Origin: Meghimatium bilineatum
Taxonomy: Eukaryota > Mollusca > Gastropoda > Stylommatophora > Philomycidae
Assembly (NCBI GenBank): GCA_034231615.1
Contig: CM067319.1
Span: 9,179,891-9,243,890, forward strand
DNA length: 64,000 bases
Reading direction: 5' to 3'
Every line of letters starts with the position of its first letter. The stretch's first letter is position 1. This document shows, piece by piece, positions 10,746-21,640 of the stretch. Below the pieces are notes generated by a model. The model searched no databases. It was not told the origin of the DNA and was given only the letters and a program-made list of their open reading frames with translations. Position numbers and translations under genes: made by a program.

Positions 10746-11800
10746 GTTTCAACCTTTTTGAACCCTTTGTATTTGAAGCTGAATAAAAATTAGCAATTGT
10801 AATGGTAGAGAACTATGTCCATATTGGAATACTTAATGTTTATTATATGGTTGTCTCCCTTGCACCACAAACATTGAGCTAATTGTAGAGATTTAACGTT
10901 TCTAAATTGTGCTACATGTATATTTTCTTTATGGAGGAAAGTTAATGCTGGGTAATAAGGGTTTAAATATGAAGGGAGTAGAAATCAAGGTGATGTTCCT
11001 CCTTTGCAAGCAAGATGGGTATGGAATTGAATAAGTTAATTAGTCCGTATTTCTGTTAGTCGTCGGATGGATGATGAGCCTAATCCAGATTCTGAAAAAC
11101 CTGCAGCAATAGGAACAGAAATGTAAGTTTTGACGTGGGAGCGAGCAATATGATTTTTTCCGCCTTTGTCTGTTTCAAATAGCCTGGAAGTATTGTAGTC
11201 CTTTCAAGGATTCCCGTGGTGATCTGAATTTGTCAGTCTGGATGGTCACGATGGTTTGCCAAAATCTTGGGGCTTATCCTGCAGAGCTTGAGAAATGTCA
11301 ACTAGTCATTGACATGTTTCTCCTGACCTCGACTAGAAGGCTTCCATACACGCAGTTAACTAAGAATAGTCTCATGCAGATGTAATGAGAGAGTAGACAG
11401 ACTTGCATTTCATGAATAAATATACCGGCAGTTGTAAGTGGATGCGTGCGACGTGATAAAACTGTTATATAATCTCCTACTTAATACGAACTTAATAGGC
11501 AAGGTCAGACATAACCAAAATAAACTCTGGTCTTAGGTTGACGGGGTCGTAACTCGGTAAAAGGCTTTAATTCACGACTGGGCTCGAGTATAGACCTGAA
11601 AGACTAACTTTTTATTATTTCCATGAATTTCGTTGGTCAGCTCTTTTTTGGCATCCATATCTAAGTATACAAATAGCGTCCAACAAAAACACGACAATAA
11701 TTTAAAAAAAACATAAAGAGTTAAGATTTTTACCTTCTGTACGGTGGTTTTTACTGCGACGGTCTAATAAAACCCATCAATTAACATAGCCGAAGACGGA
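10746..11800. other. Unclassified region
   Basis: About 1 kb with no long frame, no array and no recognised element. It could hold old, unrecognisable repeats. Confidence 0.45.
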
Positions 11801-11930
11801 TATGACAGATCATTAGTGCAAATAAACGACGACACAGCACATTGTCATTCTCTGGACTACATTCTGCTGGGAATATAGTAGGATCATTGTCATGCGCGAA
11901 TTAGAGAATGAACGCTGACGAAGAAGAACA
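11800..11930 (+). mobile_element. Family A, 3' fragment
   Basis: Contains ATTCTCTGGACTACATTCTG, then GAATGAACGCTGACGAAGAA, the 3' third of family A with its GAA-rich tail. Confidence 0.6.
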
Positions 11931-11934
11931 AAGG

Positions 11935-12245
11935 ACAATGCGCATAATGACACTTCCAGTCTAAAGTTAATGACACTTCAAGTTTGAGATTAATGGCACT
12001 TCAAATCTGGGATTAATGACGTTTCTAATCTGATATTAATGCCACTTCACAGCTGAGATTAATGACATGTCGTGTCTGAGGTTAATGACACATCAAGTCT
12101 GAGATTAGCAGAATTCGCTATTAATGACACTTCCAGTCTGATATTAATGACACTTCAAATCTGAGATTAATGGCGCTTCAAGAATGAAAATGACACTTCA
12201 CGGCTGAGATTATTGACACGTAAAGGCTGAGATTAGCACAATTGG
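11935..12245. repeat. Degenerate ~23-26-bp tandem repeat
   Basis: Around twelve diverged units of CTGAGATTAATGACACTTCA type. Divergence is much higher than in neighbouring arrays, so this array is old or not being homogenised. Confidence 0.85.
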
Positions 12246-12640
12246 CTTGTAAACGTGGGAATAATCAAACTGGATACACCAATGGTTTAATTTGGAGTGT
12301 ACTTATCCAGCGAGCCACACAAACCGTTCATACACATGGACATTTTCTGCAGGAAACTGAGAACTTATGGCTCTACCCGGAGTGCAATAATGTTGTTTCA
12401 TAATATATATCTCAAAACTCAATAGCATCGTCAGCATGAAATGCCGTCTACGCAATGAAATTTAGCTGTAACTGACCTTCAAAATCCTCTGTCTCGTTGC
12501 TTTAGCGGTGTGCCCTGCTAGATTGTGACAGGCTGGTCTCGTGATGTTTCTTTCCAACTTGTATCTCTGCGTTATCTCTTACTCGCCTCACCTCAACTCT
12601 ACTCACAAGTAAGCTCTACAACAAGGCATCGTGTCTTTTA
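12246..12640. other. Unclassified spacer
   Basis: No frame or repeat recognised. Confidence 0.45.
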
Positions 12641-12835
12641 TAATGTTCGAAACATTGTATTTCTTTGTTCTGTATTTCTTTTCATAAATTTCTTTGTTCT
12701 GTATTTCTTTTCATAAATTTCTTTGTTCTGTATTTCTTTTCATAAATTTCTTTGTTCTGTATATCTTTTCATAAATTTCTATGTTCTGTATTTCTTTTCA
12801 TAAATCTCTTTGTTCTGTATTTCTTTTCATAATTT
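12640..12835. repeat. 29-bp minisatellite
   Basis: Six units of TTTGTTCTGTATTTCTTTTC plus ATAAATTTC, nearly identical. Confidence 0.93.
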
Positions 12836-12904
12836 TTAAAATAATAAAGTATTATCAGAATCTCTTTATACCTTTGATTCTGATTCCATCAATTTCTCAA
12901 TATT

Positions 12905-13322
12905 ATTCTATATATCTAGTATAACTCACATATCTAGTATAACTCACATATCTAGTATAACTCACATATCTAGTATAACTCACATATTTAGTATAACTCA
13001 CATATTTAGTATAACTCACATATCTAGTATAACTCACATATTTAGTATAACTCACATATTTAGTATAACTCACATATCTAGTATAACTCACATATCTAGT
13101 ATAACTCACATATCTAGTATAACTCACATATCTAGTATAACTCACATATTTAGTATAACTCACATATCTAGTATAACTCACATATCTAGTAAAGATCACA
13201 TATTCATTATTTCTTACATATCCAGTATACCTCACGTATCTAGTATTGCTTACATATCCAGTATAATTCACATATCCAGTATAAATCACATATCCAGTAT
13301 AAGTCATGTATCCAGTATTACT
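12905..13322. repeat. 18-bp minisatellite
   Basis: About 23 units of CATATCTAGTATAACTCA; C/T variation at one base dominates the first two thirds, with more change towards the right end. The minus-strand frame of YVSYTR repeats comes from the unit being a multiple of three. Confidence 0.95.
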
Positions 13323-13625
13323 CATTATAATATTCTAAAAGCCATAATTGATAATCATGAACTGCCAAATTGTCAGTAAATTTGAATATTTAGACGAATA
13401 TTTGAATATTTAAATATAAACAGATTAGGAGATAGTGCATCAGAAGTCAATAGAATAACAACAATAAAGACATGAACACACCACTTCATCTATATATTTA
13501 AGTGTAACCCCACTGAGTAGAAGGTTTATTATCTAAGCATTTCACTTCGCTGAGATCTGGAGTTTTCTGTGTCAATAGTAACAATCTGTATCAATCAGCA
13601 TCTCACAGCTGCGTAAATAAGGTCT
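13323..13625. other. Unclassified AT-rich spacer
   Basis: No frame or repeat recognised. Confidence 0.4.
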
Positions 13626-13870
13626 TTGTCTTCTTTTAGTATGTTCTCAAAACTCCTGCGGGCAAGCATGATGTAGTCTAATATGTATTGTGTTTAATGG
13701 TTTACATCTTTGCAAAGATACCGTCACCTTTCGGTCTGACACATCCAGCTTCAGCATAGCTTTTGAATCACGCGTACCCACGAGATGGTATAGCCAACTA
13801 ATTCCCTAAACCTTCCTAGTCGCCTCTTGCATGAATATGTTCCATCCTCTACTAAACCTTCCTAGTCGCC
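13626..13870 (-). mobile_element. Family A, copy 3
   Basis: Minus strand carries the family A order, with GATGTGTCAGACCGAAAGGT and a GGCGACTAGGAAGG segment. The GGCGACTA segment is the one that has been tandemly amplified next door. Confidence 0.7.
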
Positions 13871-14083
13871 TCTTGCATGTATATGTTCCATCCTCTACTA
13901 AACCTTCCTAGTCGCCTCTTGCATGTATATGTTCCATCCTCTACTAAACCTTCCTAGTCGCCTCTTGCATGTATATGTTCCATCCTCTACTAAACCTTCC
14001 TAGTCGCCTCTTGCATGTTAATGTTCCATCCTCTACTAAACCTTCCTAGTCGCCTCTTGCATGTATATGTTCCATTCTTTACT
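13805..14083. repeat. 46-bp minisatellite derived from family A
   Basis: Six near-identical units containing CCTTCCTAGTCGCCTCTTGC then ATGTATATGTTCCATCCTC. The unit is the 5' part of the family A copy that it continues, so the array grew from inside the element. Confidence 0.92.
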
Positions 14084-14545
14084 ATCCTTTATGTTAAGTC
14101 AAAATACACGCAATCAAAGATACACAAACGCTATTACACATTTCCGCCGGATAGAAAATAAAACACACCTAACATAGAACAATATATGCATGTACGATAA
14201 TAATGTCTTACATAGAACATTATACATACAATAATAATATATTGCATGGGATATTATGTGTACAACATCAATATTTCACATAGAACATTGCATATGCGAT
14301 AACAATATCTCGAAAAAAGACTTTGTAGATATGATATAATATCTCTCATAGAACATTGTGTATACGATATCAACATTTCACATAGAACATTGTATATACA
14401 ATATCGATATCTCGCATAGAGTATTATACGTATTAGATATAACGTAGAACATTATATATGGCTAGATCATTATCTTGCATGGAACATTATGTAGGGCCTA
14501 TAGTTCTATATTATTTCACATAGACCATTAAATGTTACGAAAGAG
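14084..14545. repeat. Very degenerate tandem repeat
   Basis: Blocks of CATAGAACATTATATAT followed by ACGATAATAATATCTCGC recur at irregular 35-65 bp spacing, with heavy divergence. Clear only from about 14170. Confidence 0.6.
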
Positions 14546-14787
14546 TGTATGTGGTGAGAACTCACTAATGACCAGTGCTGACAGCTGTACATATAAGCAG
14601 TAGCAAATATTGTGAACGTTTATTATTGCAGAGTATAAAAACGGATGTGTATTTTAAAAACTCACTTTCTCGTTTCCAGCTGTTGCCTTTCAACGAAGTA
14701 AACAAAAAATTAAAGATACAATAAAGGGAAATAATCATTAAAAATACGTGTAAATAGGGAACAAGCTATGTTAAAAGATTTACACAA

Positions 14788-14899
14788 GGTGTCTATAAAG
14801 TAGATTTGCACTCATTTACATTAGTGTGACACTTCGTAATATGGCTCGTATTTATTGCGGATCTGTGTGACGTCAGTGCACATCGACTTTATAGACACC
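14788..14899. mobile_element. 112-bp MITE-like inverted-repeat element
   Basis: The left end GGTGTCTATAAAGTAGATTT and the right end AATCTACTTTATAGACACC (as reverse complement, with two changes over 24 bp) form long terminal inverted repeats around about 64 bp. No transposase and no clear target duplication. The superfamily is undetermined. Confidence 0.8.
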
Positions 14900-15029
14900 A
14901 TATATAAGTAGAGTAGCGCTTTATACTTTAGATGTGAGATAATAAACAGAAATATAAATTATTTTCTGAGGTAAACGTTACAGTGATAAAATAATCTGAT
15001 AAAATTTACCATTATTGTAACCTATGGTT

Positions 15030-15445
15030 ACATCGTTATTATTACCAGCACCATCACCGCCATTATCATGATCATCATTATCGTCAGCATCATCAACATC
15101 ATCACCATCGTCATCTCATCAGCACCATCGTAACCATCATCTTCACCATTGTCCTAAACACGAATATCACCGTCATCACTATCACCGTGACCAACATCAT
15201 CATTGCAACCACCACCACATCCATTATCATTACACTCATAATCTGACTATGTCCATCACTACCACCACCAATAATCACCACGGTCTACATTAACAACACG
15301 ACCATAATAGTCACCACATCATTATCGATACGATCAAAGCCATTATCACAACCGCTAACATCATCATCATCATCACCAACTTAATCATTATCTCAGCTAC
15401 AAGCTATAATATCATCCTCATTATTATTATCATCATCATTTAAAA
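15030..15445. repeat. ATC/ACC-rich degenerate microsatellite
   Basis: Imperfect runs of CATCATCA, CACCATCG and TTATTATTATCATC with no stable longer period. Confidence 0.8.
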
Positions 15446-15539
15446 AAATTAAACTTGCAATAAGCCATGGATGGACACAATGTGGCTCACGAACCAAATC
15501 TGGCACTCTTAAGTCAGATTTACTGACCCGGTATATTTA

Positions 15540-15910
15540 AATTCGACATATTCCCTAGTTGTCAAGATATACAAAAATAGGTAGGTGGGTTACCAAAATA
15601 AAACATAAAACAACTTAACAACGAGATACAGAGACAGACGACTTTTCGACTATAAAGCCTTCATCAGGACAAACAAATGACGACAATAAAACAAATCTTA
15701 CATGGAGACAAATAGGGTTATAATGAGGAGGACAATAGCATATAGGTAATGATGGAAGAAAAGATGTGGAAGCATGACAGGTGAGAAAAACGTATGGGAA
15801 GAAGTTAGTAGTAAATAGGGAGGAAAGAGTAGACTGGAGAAAGTGAGATAAACAAAGGAAAGGATATGGTAGCAAGTAAATTAAAAGTACATTAAAAATA
15901 CTCACATCAA
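15540..15910 (-). mobile_element. Retroelement end with hammerhead-like hairpin (copy 1)
   Basis: This is the inverted counterpart of about 350 bp at 20580-20920 and is recognisable along the whole length. Minus strand holds CTGATGAAGGCTTTATAGTC followed by GAAAA at 15637-15670. The core resembles CUGAUGA...GAAA of hammerhead ribozymes, which Penelope-like elements are known to carry. No reverse transcriptase is visible, so the family is an inference and the copy is a fossil. Confidence 0.6.
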
Positions 15911-16189
15911 AAGTGGCAACAGAGAATGAATGCTACAGACAAGCAATCACGATGTAAGGGAAGAGCAAAATGAGATGGTACGAGGGATCAGGTGGGAGAG
16001 AGAGAAAGGGGAGAGAGAAAGAGGCCAAAAAAGGCAGGAACAGAAGAGAAAGAGCGAACAGCAGGAAGAGAATATGAGCAGATAATGGTGATAAATGAGA
16101 ATAAAATAGTAAAATAACTTTCCCTCCCTAGTTACATGATTCCGACAATACTTGAAACCGAAATAGAATTAAAAACAAAAACAATTATT
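15911..16189. other. Purine-rich spacer
   Basis: GGGAGAGAGAGAAAGGGGAG-type purine tract at about 15990-16070; nothing coding. Confidence 0.6.
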
Positions 16190-16375
16190 TGCCCTATCCC
16201 ACACTCTTAGGCCCCCGCAGCTAGGTCAAGGTAGGTCATGTGACACCTACTATCCCACACTCTTAGGCCCCCGCAGCATAGGTTAAGGTAGGCCATGTGA
16301 AACCTACTATCCCATCTCTTAGGCCCCTGCAGCATAGGTCAAGGTAGGTCATGTGAAACCTACTATTCCTGAAAT
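16190..16375. repeat. 56-57-bp tandem repeat, three units
   Basis: Units start CTCTTAGGCCCCCGCAG at 16204, 16260 and 16317 and contain AGGTCAAGGTAGGTCATGTG. Confidence 0.93.
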
Positions 16376-16439
16376 AACTAAATCACAAACAAGTATTCAG
16401 AAAAATATAAATCTGTTCAGCTGAGTATAAAAAAGATGT

Positions 16440-16830
16440 TATATCTACAGTAAATGTTTCTGATAATCATGTCAGATATGTCATAGGAGGCGAAGAAGGA
16501 AAGATGGGAGATAGACTGACAACCTGTAACCTGTGAAAAAAAATCAGTGTTACTGTCGTGTTTCAGTGTCCTACTTTTGTTCTCTGTCAAAAGGTCCCTA
16601 TGAATGAAGAAGAGATGCATATCAAAGGACATTGCATCGTTGTCCTAGGTGACGGGAGGACGCATGGTAAGCGTAGCATCACTTCAGGCGGGTCAATAAA
16701 TCTGACAGAAGAATGATGAAATGGTTTGACCAGAAGATACTACATTCCTATCAGGACGTCGTAATACTGGGATACAGCTGCACTGGAATATCTTCCTTCG
16801 GATATTCATGCATCCATAACCCCCTCTCTC
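16440..16830 (+). mobile_element. Dispersed repeat family D, copy 2
   Basis: Matches 9870-10235 block by block: AGGAGGCGAAGAAGGAAAG, TGACAACCTGTAACCTGTG, GAAGAAGAGATGCATATC, TCTGACAGAAGAATGATG, CAGCTGCACTGGAATATC. Non-coding and strongly diverged from copy 1. Confidence 0.65.
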
Positions 16831-17194
16831 TACTCCCACTACTAACAAAGCCATGCCTTTAAGACACCTAACCCTATAGTTACTTGCGTGTCACCTCCTC
16901 ACTAACAGAAGAAACATGTACTTTTGTCAGAATGAACATGAACTCACTATTCCGTATAACCTGCGCTACCGTGCGCTAGCGCATACATTTTATCCCTTGC
17001 TGCACAGTGTTTAGAATTAGTTCACACGACTTATGTATAGAAATGTGTGTTAAAGTTCCTATAATAAAAAGTAAAACTGGTTTAGATAGAATATGCTGAA
17101 GACAATTAACTTAGTTTAAATAGAATGTTTGACCAGAGAAAGTAGTCAATCACCCCAAAAAGATAAATGTTTTATCACATGCCTTAGACCAAAA
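16831..17194. other. Unclassified spacer
   Basis: No frame or repeat recognised. Confidence 0.4.
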
Positions 17195-17350
17195 ATAACG
17201 CTCAGAAGAACATTTATGAATGAATTAAAACCAACAGGCATAAATGCACAAGACCTGTAATCCCTTGCAACTGACCGACAGGCATAAGGACAACTATGAC
17301 AGCCACTCTATGTGCCAAACTTGGTAAAAGAGCAACTGACTGACTGACTG
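17195..17350 (+). mobile_element. Short dispersed repeat family E, copy 1
   Basis: AACAGGCATAAATGCACAAG ... CTATGTGCCAAACTTGGTAA followed by a (GACT)n tail. The same order occurs at 26345-26470, and the 3' end recurs at 48160-48225. The simple-repeat tail suggests a retroposon 3' end. Confidence 0.7.
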
Positions 17351-17800
17351 ACTTGTCTTAGAGGAAACATTGCGTTGGCTGTCAATAGCTGTCACAGCTA
17401 AAGAGACAACGTCATGACCATCATTACCTTCTCACCATTTATTAAACTCATCACCTCGCACATTATTAACAAAGTGTAATCAGACACCACTCTGCACCTT
17501 ATTCTTCACATTTCTCCTCAAACTACAACCCATCTTAATTTCCCTGCATCACCTCACAGCAGACGTAGTAGTCGGATGTCAATTTCATCGTTCGATAATA
17601 ATATATAATTATCTATAATATATTTGGTCAGCGTCTGTTCGCCACGTCTGACCTAAATACTGGAAATTCTGTGTTAAATTATAATAATTAATGTAGTAAT
17701 TTATTGCGTTCTTGGAAGCGAAATCCGACATCAGAAACTTGAGAAAATGACAACAGATTGAAATGTTTCCGATTACAGCGACGGTACATACATCACAGAA
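17351..17800. other. Unclassified spacer
   Basis: No frame or repeat recognised. Confidence 0.4.
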
Positions 17801-18500
17801 ACAGTTTTGCTATTATTTTTCTATCACGACACCACCTCCGTTGCTGTCACTACATCACCCGTGCTTCTATCAGGACACCACCTCTGATTCTACCACAATA
17901 CCACCTCTTCCTCTCCAACGAAAGCACATGTTCTTCTGTCACGTCAACACCTCTGCTTCTACCACGAAAAAACTACTGCTTATGTCACAACACGACTCTG
18001 TTTCTTCAACATCACCTTTGTGTTTACCACGACACCAGCTCTACCACAAAACCACCACTGCTTGTTTTGATATCATCTCTGTTTCTATCACATCATTTCT
18101 GTTTCTATCACATCATCTCTGTTTCTATCACATCATTTCTGTTTCTATCACGCCATCATCTCTGTTTCTATCACATCATTTCTGTTTCTATCACGACATC
18201 ATCTCTGTTTATATCACATCATTTCTGTTTCTATCACGACATCATCTTTGTTTCTACCACGACACCACTTCTGCTTCTACCATGACACTACCACTTCTTC
18301 TGTTACAACACCTATGTTTCTACCCGATACCACCTGTGATCTATACAACAGCACCTCAGCTTCTAGAGAGAAATGGCCACCGTGTCTTTTCTTTTTCCAC
18401 CTCTGTTTCTACCACAACACAACCTGTATTTCCACCGGGACACCACCACTGCTTCTATTGCGACACCTCCTCCGTTCTTAACATCACACCACCTCTGTAC
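17801..18500. repeat. CAC/TTCT-rich degenerate array with 20-bp core
   Basis: A clean core of CTGTTTCTATCACATCATTT units runs from about 18075 to 18260, flanked by diverged versions such as TTCTACCACGACACCACTTC. Open frames of 175 and 253 codons in different frames over the same DNA argue for a repeat by-product, not a gene. Confidence 0.85.
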
Positions 18501-18529
18501 CGTTTTCTGCAGGATCTTTTTTGATAGTG

Positions 18530-18800
18530 AATAATGCCATCGTATGTGTGTCTAAAAGAATAGCAATACTGCTACCTGCAATGCATGTCGTAATAGGTGA
18601 CTTAGGGGGCTTAGGGTTGAAGTCTGTTCCTTCTCATAACTGGTCACAGAGACACAGAAACCATGATGAAACCGTATGTCAGACGCAAAAGGGCTGCTAT
18701 CGTAGCTTGTCTATAAAGCATTGCATAGCGCATTCCGTTCTCCGAACGCAATTCTGCTAATATGTAGGAGCGTACGAGCGAACGTAAAAGAATAAAGAAG
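18530..18800 (+). mobile_element. Family A, copy 4
   Basis: Landmarks in order: CCTGCAATGCATGTCGTAAT, AGGTGACTTAG, GTATGTCAGACGCAAAAG, GCATTCCGTTCTCCGAACG, ACGAGCGAACGTAAAAG, then an AAGAAGAAG tail. Confidence 0.75.
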
Positions 18801-18889
18801 AAGAGGGGGGGGGGAACCAAGCGGTACTTGTCCTCCGCCTCCCCCTCAATGCAGATAAATACAATTGTTACTTTCCTTTTATTCATCAT

Positions 18890-19915
18890 CGTTTGGCATA
18901 TTCTTTCCAGAACGTAGTCTTGTTTATGGACTTTCTGAACACTTCGCGTTCTTGGACGAGTTGAAAAGGCAACTCCAGTGACATACTTAATCAGTCAGAC
19001 ACATCATTTGTCCATCGTCGTCTTGGGCGGCCTCTTCCTCTGCCTTCTGCTATTCGTATTACCATGCTGTTATGTCTCCTAGATGATCAAACTATTTCAG
19101 CTTTCTTTTTATGATGTTATTTAGTAGTCATTCCTCTTCGACGTTTAATGGTTGTAGTACTTCTTTGTTTGTCGTTTTTGCTGTCCATGTTATATGCAAA
19201 ATTGTTCTGTAACATCTCAATTCGAAGGCGGATTGCCACTATTTTATTCCAAGCCTCACAACCATATATTGCCATAGGGTATACGCATGTTCTTATCATA
19301 CACAGTTTTACTTAACTACTGATTCCATGCCAGAGATTTTTCATTTGGGCAAGTTTCGAAAACGCCATTGCCATCCTTCTCATAATTTCCCTGAACTATT
19401 TATGTTTGTACCCAAATAATTGAAATTTGATACGTCTTCCAGTTCATAATTATCAATTATTATTGTTGGTTGAGATTGTACTTTATCAGTTGTCATAATT
19501 TTAGTTTTCCTCCTATTTAGGGACAGAATCTGAGCTTCGCTGTGTTTATTTTTGTTAACAGAATCTTGTTTTATAATTTTTTCATGTATTGTTAAGAGGT
19601 ATTATTATATTGTTAGGCTGGTTAAGAGTATTGTTAATTTTACGAATTCACAAGCCAAATTGGAGAATTGCCAGTTTATTGTTATTATTTATGTTTTTCA
19701 TCGCATTCATTTGTTTTTCATGCCACGCTCAAATTCGCTTGCGAAGGAGGAACACCATCATCATCATCATCATCATCAAGAGGACTGTATCCTCTGCGTA
19801 TCTGATTTCTGGGATCTGCTGACCTCCGATGATGAGAGGTTAAAAATCTGTATGTGTCATGTCTTCCTTTACATTTCTCATTATGTTTTCCGCATATATG
19901 TTATTACCTCTTTTT
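18890..19915 (-). mobile_element. LINE RT C-terminal half (RTE/BovB-like)
   Basis: Minus strand contains NNIYAENIMRNVKEDM and IIGGQQIPEIRYAEDTVL near 19880-19790. This is a reverse transcriptase segment in which the usual RYADDT reads RYAEDT. Downstream lie KTKIMTTDKVQSQPTIIIDN, NFNYLGTNI and YPMAIYGCEAW. A pure CAT run at 19753-19777 interrupts the coding sequence just after the catalytic motif. The upstream end meets a SINE at 19916. Stops and frame changes are present, so it is dead. Confidence 0.85.
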
Positions 19916-20170
19916 GGGGATCTCCCTGGCGTAGTGGTTAAGCTGTTCGCCTTGTGTTCAACAGGTCACGGATTCGAATCCGGCTCGTGTCGTCTTGTTT
20001 GTAAGGTGGATTTTTTTTCGGGATCACTGTGGATTATAACTTGAAGCTATGGAGTTACGTGCTATGAGTAGTACTCACGGCAGGCTGCGTTTCGCTTCGT
20101 TGAGAGTGACGGAGTACATATGGGAAACCGAGTACAGTGAAGCCAATCTTCTACGGCTTTTAAACCCTTT
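19916..20170 (+). mobile_element. tRNA-derived SINE family B, copy 2
   Basis: Best family B copy. It has an A box TGGCGTAGTGG (19927-19937) and a B box GATTCGAATC (19971-19980), then the body GAAGCTATGGAGTTACGTGC and TTGAGAGTGACGGAGTACAT. The tRNA-like head has no closing acceptor stem. It sits against the 5' end of the LINE remnant; CTCTTTT on both sides may be a short target duplication. Confidence 0.85.
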
Positions 20171-20565
20171 AAATCTCTTTTATTCCTTTTAATACCTCCA
20201 TATATTTCAACTTTATGTTTATGATTTATTATTATTATTGTGTGAATTTGACTTGAATACAAATAAAAGGAGTAAGGACATTTCCTGCGCGTGCGGGATA
20301 AATGAGAACAAGTGTCATCAATTAGTTTTTGTGCTAAGATCGGTCAGAGCCAATTGATTGATCATAAAAGTAATCGATAAATGACTTATGAAAAGTATGA
20401 GACATGATTACAGAATAGGAATAGTTTCAGAATGAATACACTGTGAACAAACATCAGGCAGGAGAAGGAAAGAAAGAAAAACAGAGAACGATGCTTGTGA
20501 AAGATTTATAATACTGCTTACGTAAAACAAGAGTTTGATCAACTTTACAATGAATGCACATATTG
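20171..20565. other. Unclassified AT-rich spacer
   Basis: No frame or repeat recognised. Confidence 0.4.
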
Positions 20566-20995
20566 TAAGACTATGCTGTATTGTAAGATTTTTATTTTAT
20601 TTTAATGTAATTTACTTGCTACCATATCTTTTCCTTTGTTCATCTCACATTCTTCAGTCTACTTTCTCCTCCCTACTTACTACTAACTTCTCCCCATACG
20701 TTTTTCTCACCTGTCATGCTTCCACATCTTTTCTTCCCTCATTACCTATCTTCTATTGTCCTCATTATAACCCTATTTGTCTCCATGTAAGACTTGTTTT
20801 ATTGTGGTCATTTGTTTGTCCTGATGAAGGCTTTATAGTCGAAACGTCGTCTGTCTCTGTATCTCGTTGTTATGTTGTTTTATGTTTCATTTTGGTAACA
20901 CACCTACCTATTTTTGTATTTCTTGACATTTTGCCCTGTGTTACCCCAGCCACCTACTTCCTGTTTAGGGTTGTTACCCTACACTGGTTGATTTA
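20566..20995 (+). mobile_element. Retroelement end with hammerhead-like hairpin (copy 2)
   Basis: Plus-strand counterpart of 15540-15910, about 5 kb apart in opposite orientation. It has CTGATGAAGGCTTTATAGTC then GAAACGTCGTCTG at 20821-20855. GGCT and AGTC can pair as a 4-bp stem between the two conserved core strings. It ends near GTTACCCCAGCCACC. No protein domain seen; fossil, family uncertain (Penelope-like suspected). Confidence 0.6.
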
Positions 20996-21150
20996 TCCCT
21001 GTATTGTAAGACTATGCTGTATTGTAAGACTATGCTGTATTGTAAGAGTATGATGTATTGTAAGACTATGCTGTATTGTAAGACTATGCTGTATTGTAAG
21101 ACTATGCTGTATTGTAAGACTATTCTGTATTGTAAGACTATGCTGTACTG
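20996..21150. repeat. 18-bp minisatellite
   Basis: Eight to nine units of GTAAGACTATGCTGTATT. An isolated unit lies at about 20567-20590, just before the element that precedes the array. Confidence 0.95.
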
Positions 21151-21640
21151 ATACGGAAAAAAAGACCGAATACAAGACATTTTCAATGTCGTAACCTTAA
21201 GGTATTTTTCAAGAACATATAAGACATACAATGAACAAACGATGACAACAGTAAAAAATGGCACAATAAAAATGCAGCAGATGACAGATATTTAACAGCA
21301 GAGACGTCCAAGGCAATAATGACATGCTTATACACAAGTATTGCCATAGAGACGCGCATTAAATAATATAAGGGGAATAAGAACGGAATAAAATAACTAT
21401 ACCTGCAAACAACATGAACAACAATACAACAAAGTACCCCCACACGCCAAAACCTAAGTAAATGAATGATCAGAATTAAGACCAAATGGCTTAGGAGGTC
21501 TCAATTATTATCGATTGTGGAAAAGTTTACGTACATTGTTAACAGAAAAAAACATTTATCAATAATAATTAAACTAGTTAACACTGTAAGTAAGGTTCTC
21601 TTGATCAGTCGCACTACATTAGATGTTGATGTCATGTGAC
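21151..21640. other. Unclassified region
   Basis: Contains open frames of up to 100 codons on the minus strand with hydrophobic content but no recognisable family. Nothing else seen. Confidence 0.4.

Noticed and set aside
17758-18524. 175- and 253-codon frames as genes
   Set aside because: Two different frames over the same degenerate CTGTTTCTATCAC repeat; no domain.
19916-19995. Functional tRNA gene
   Set aside because: A and B boxes are present but no acceptor stem closes, and the same body sequence recurs at 10528 and 47345, so it is a SINE.
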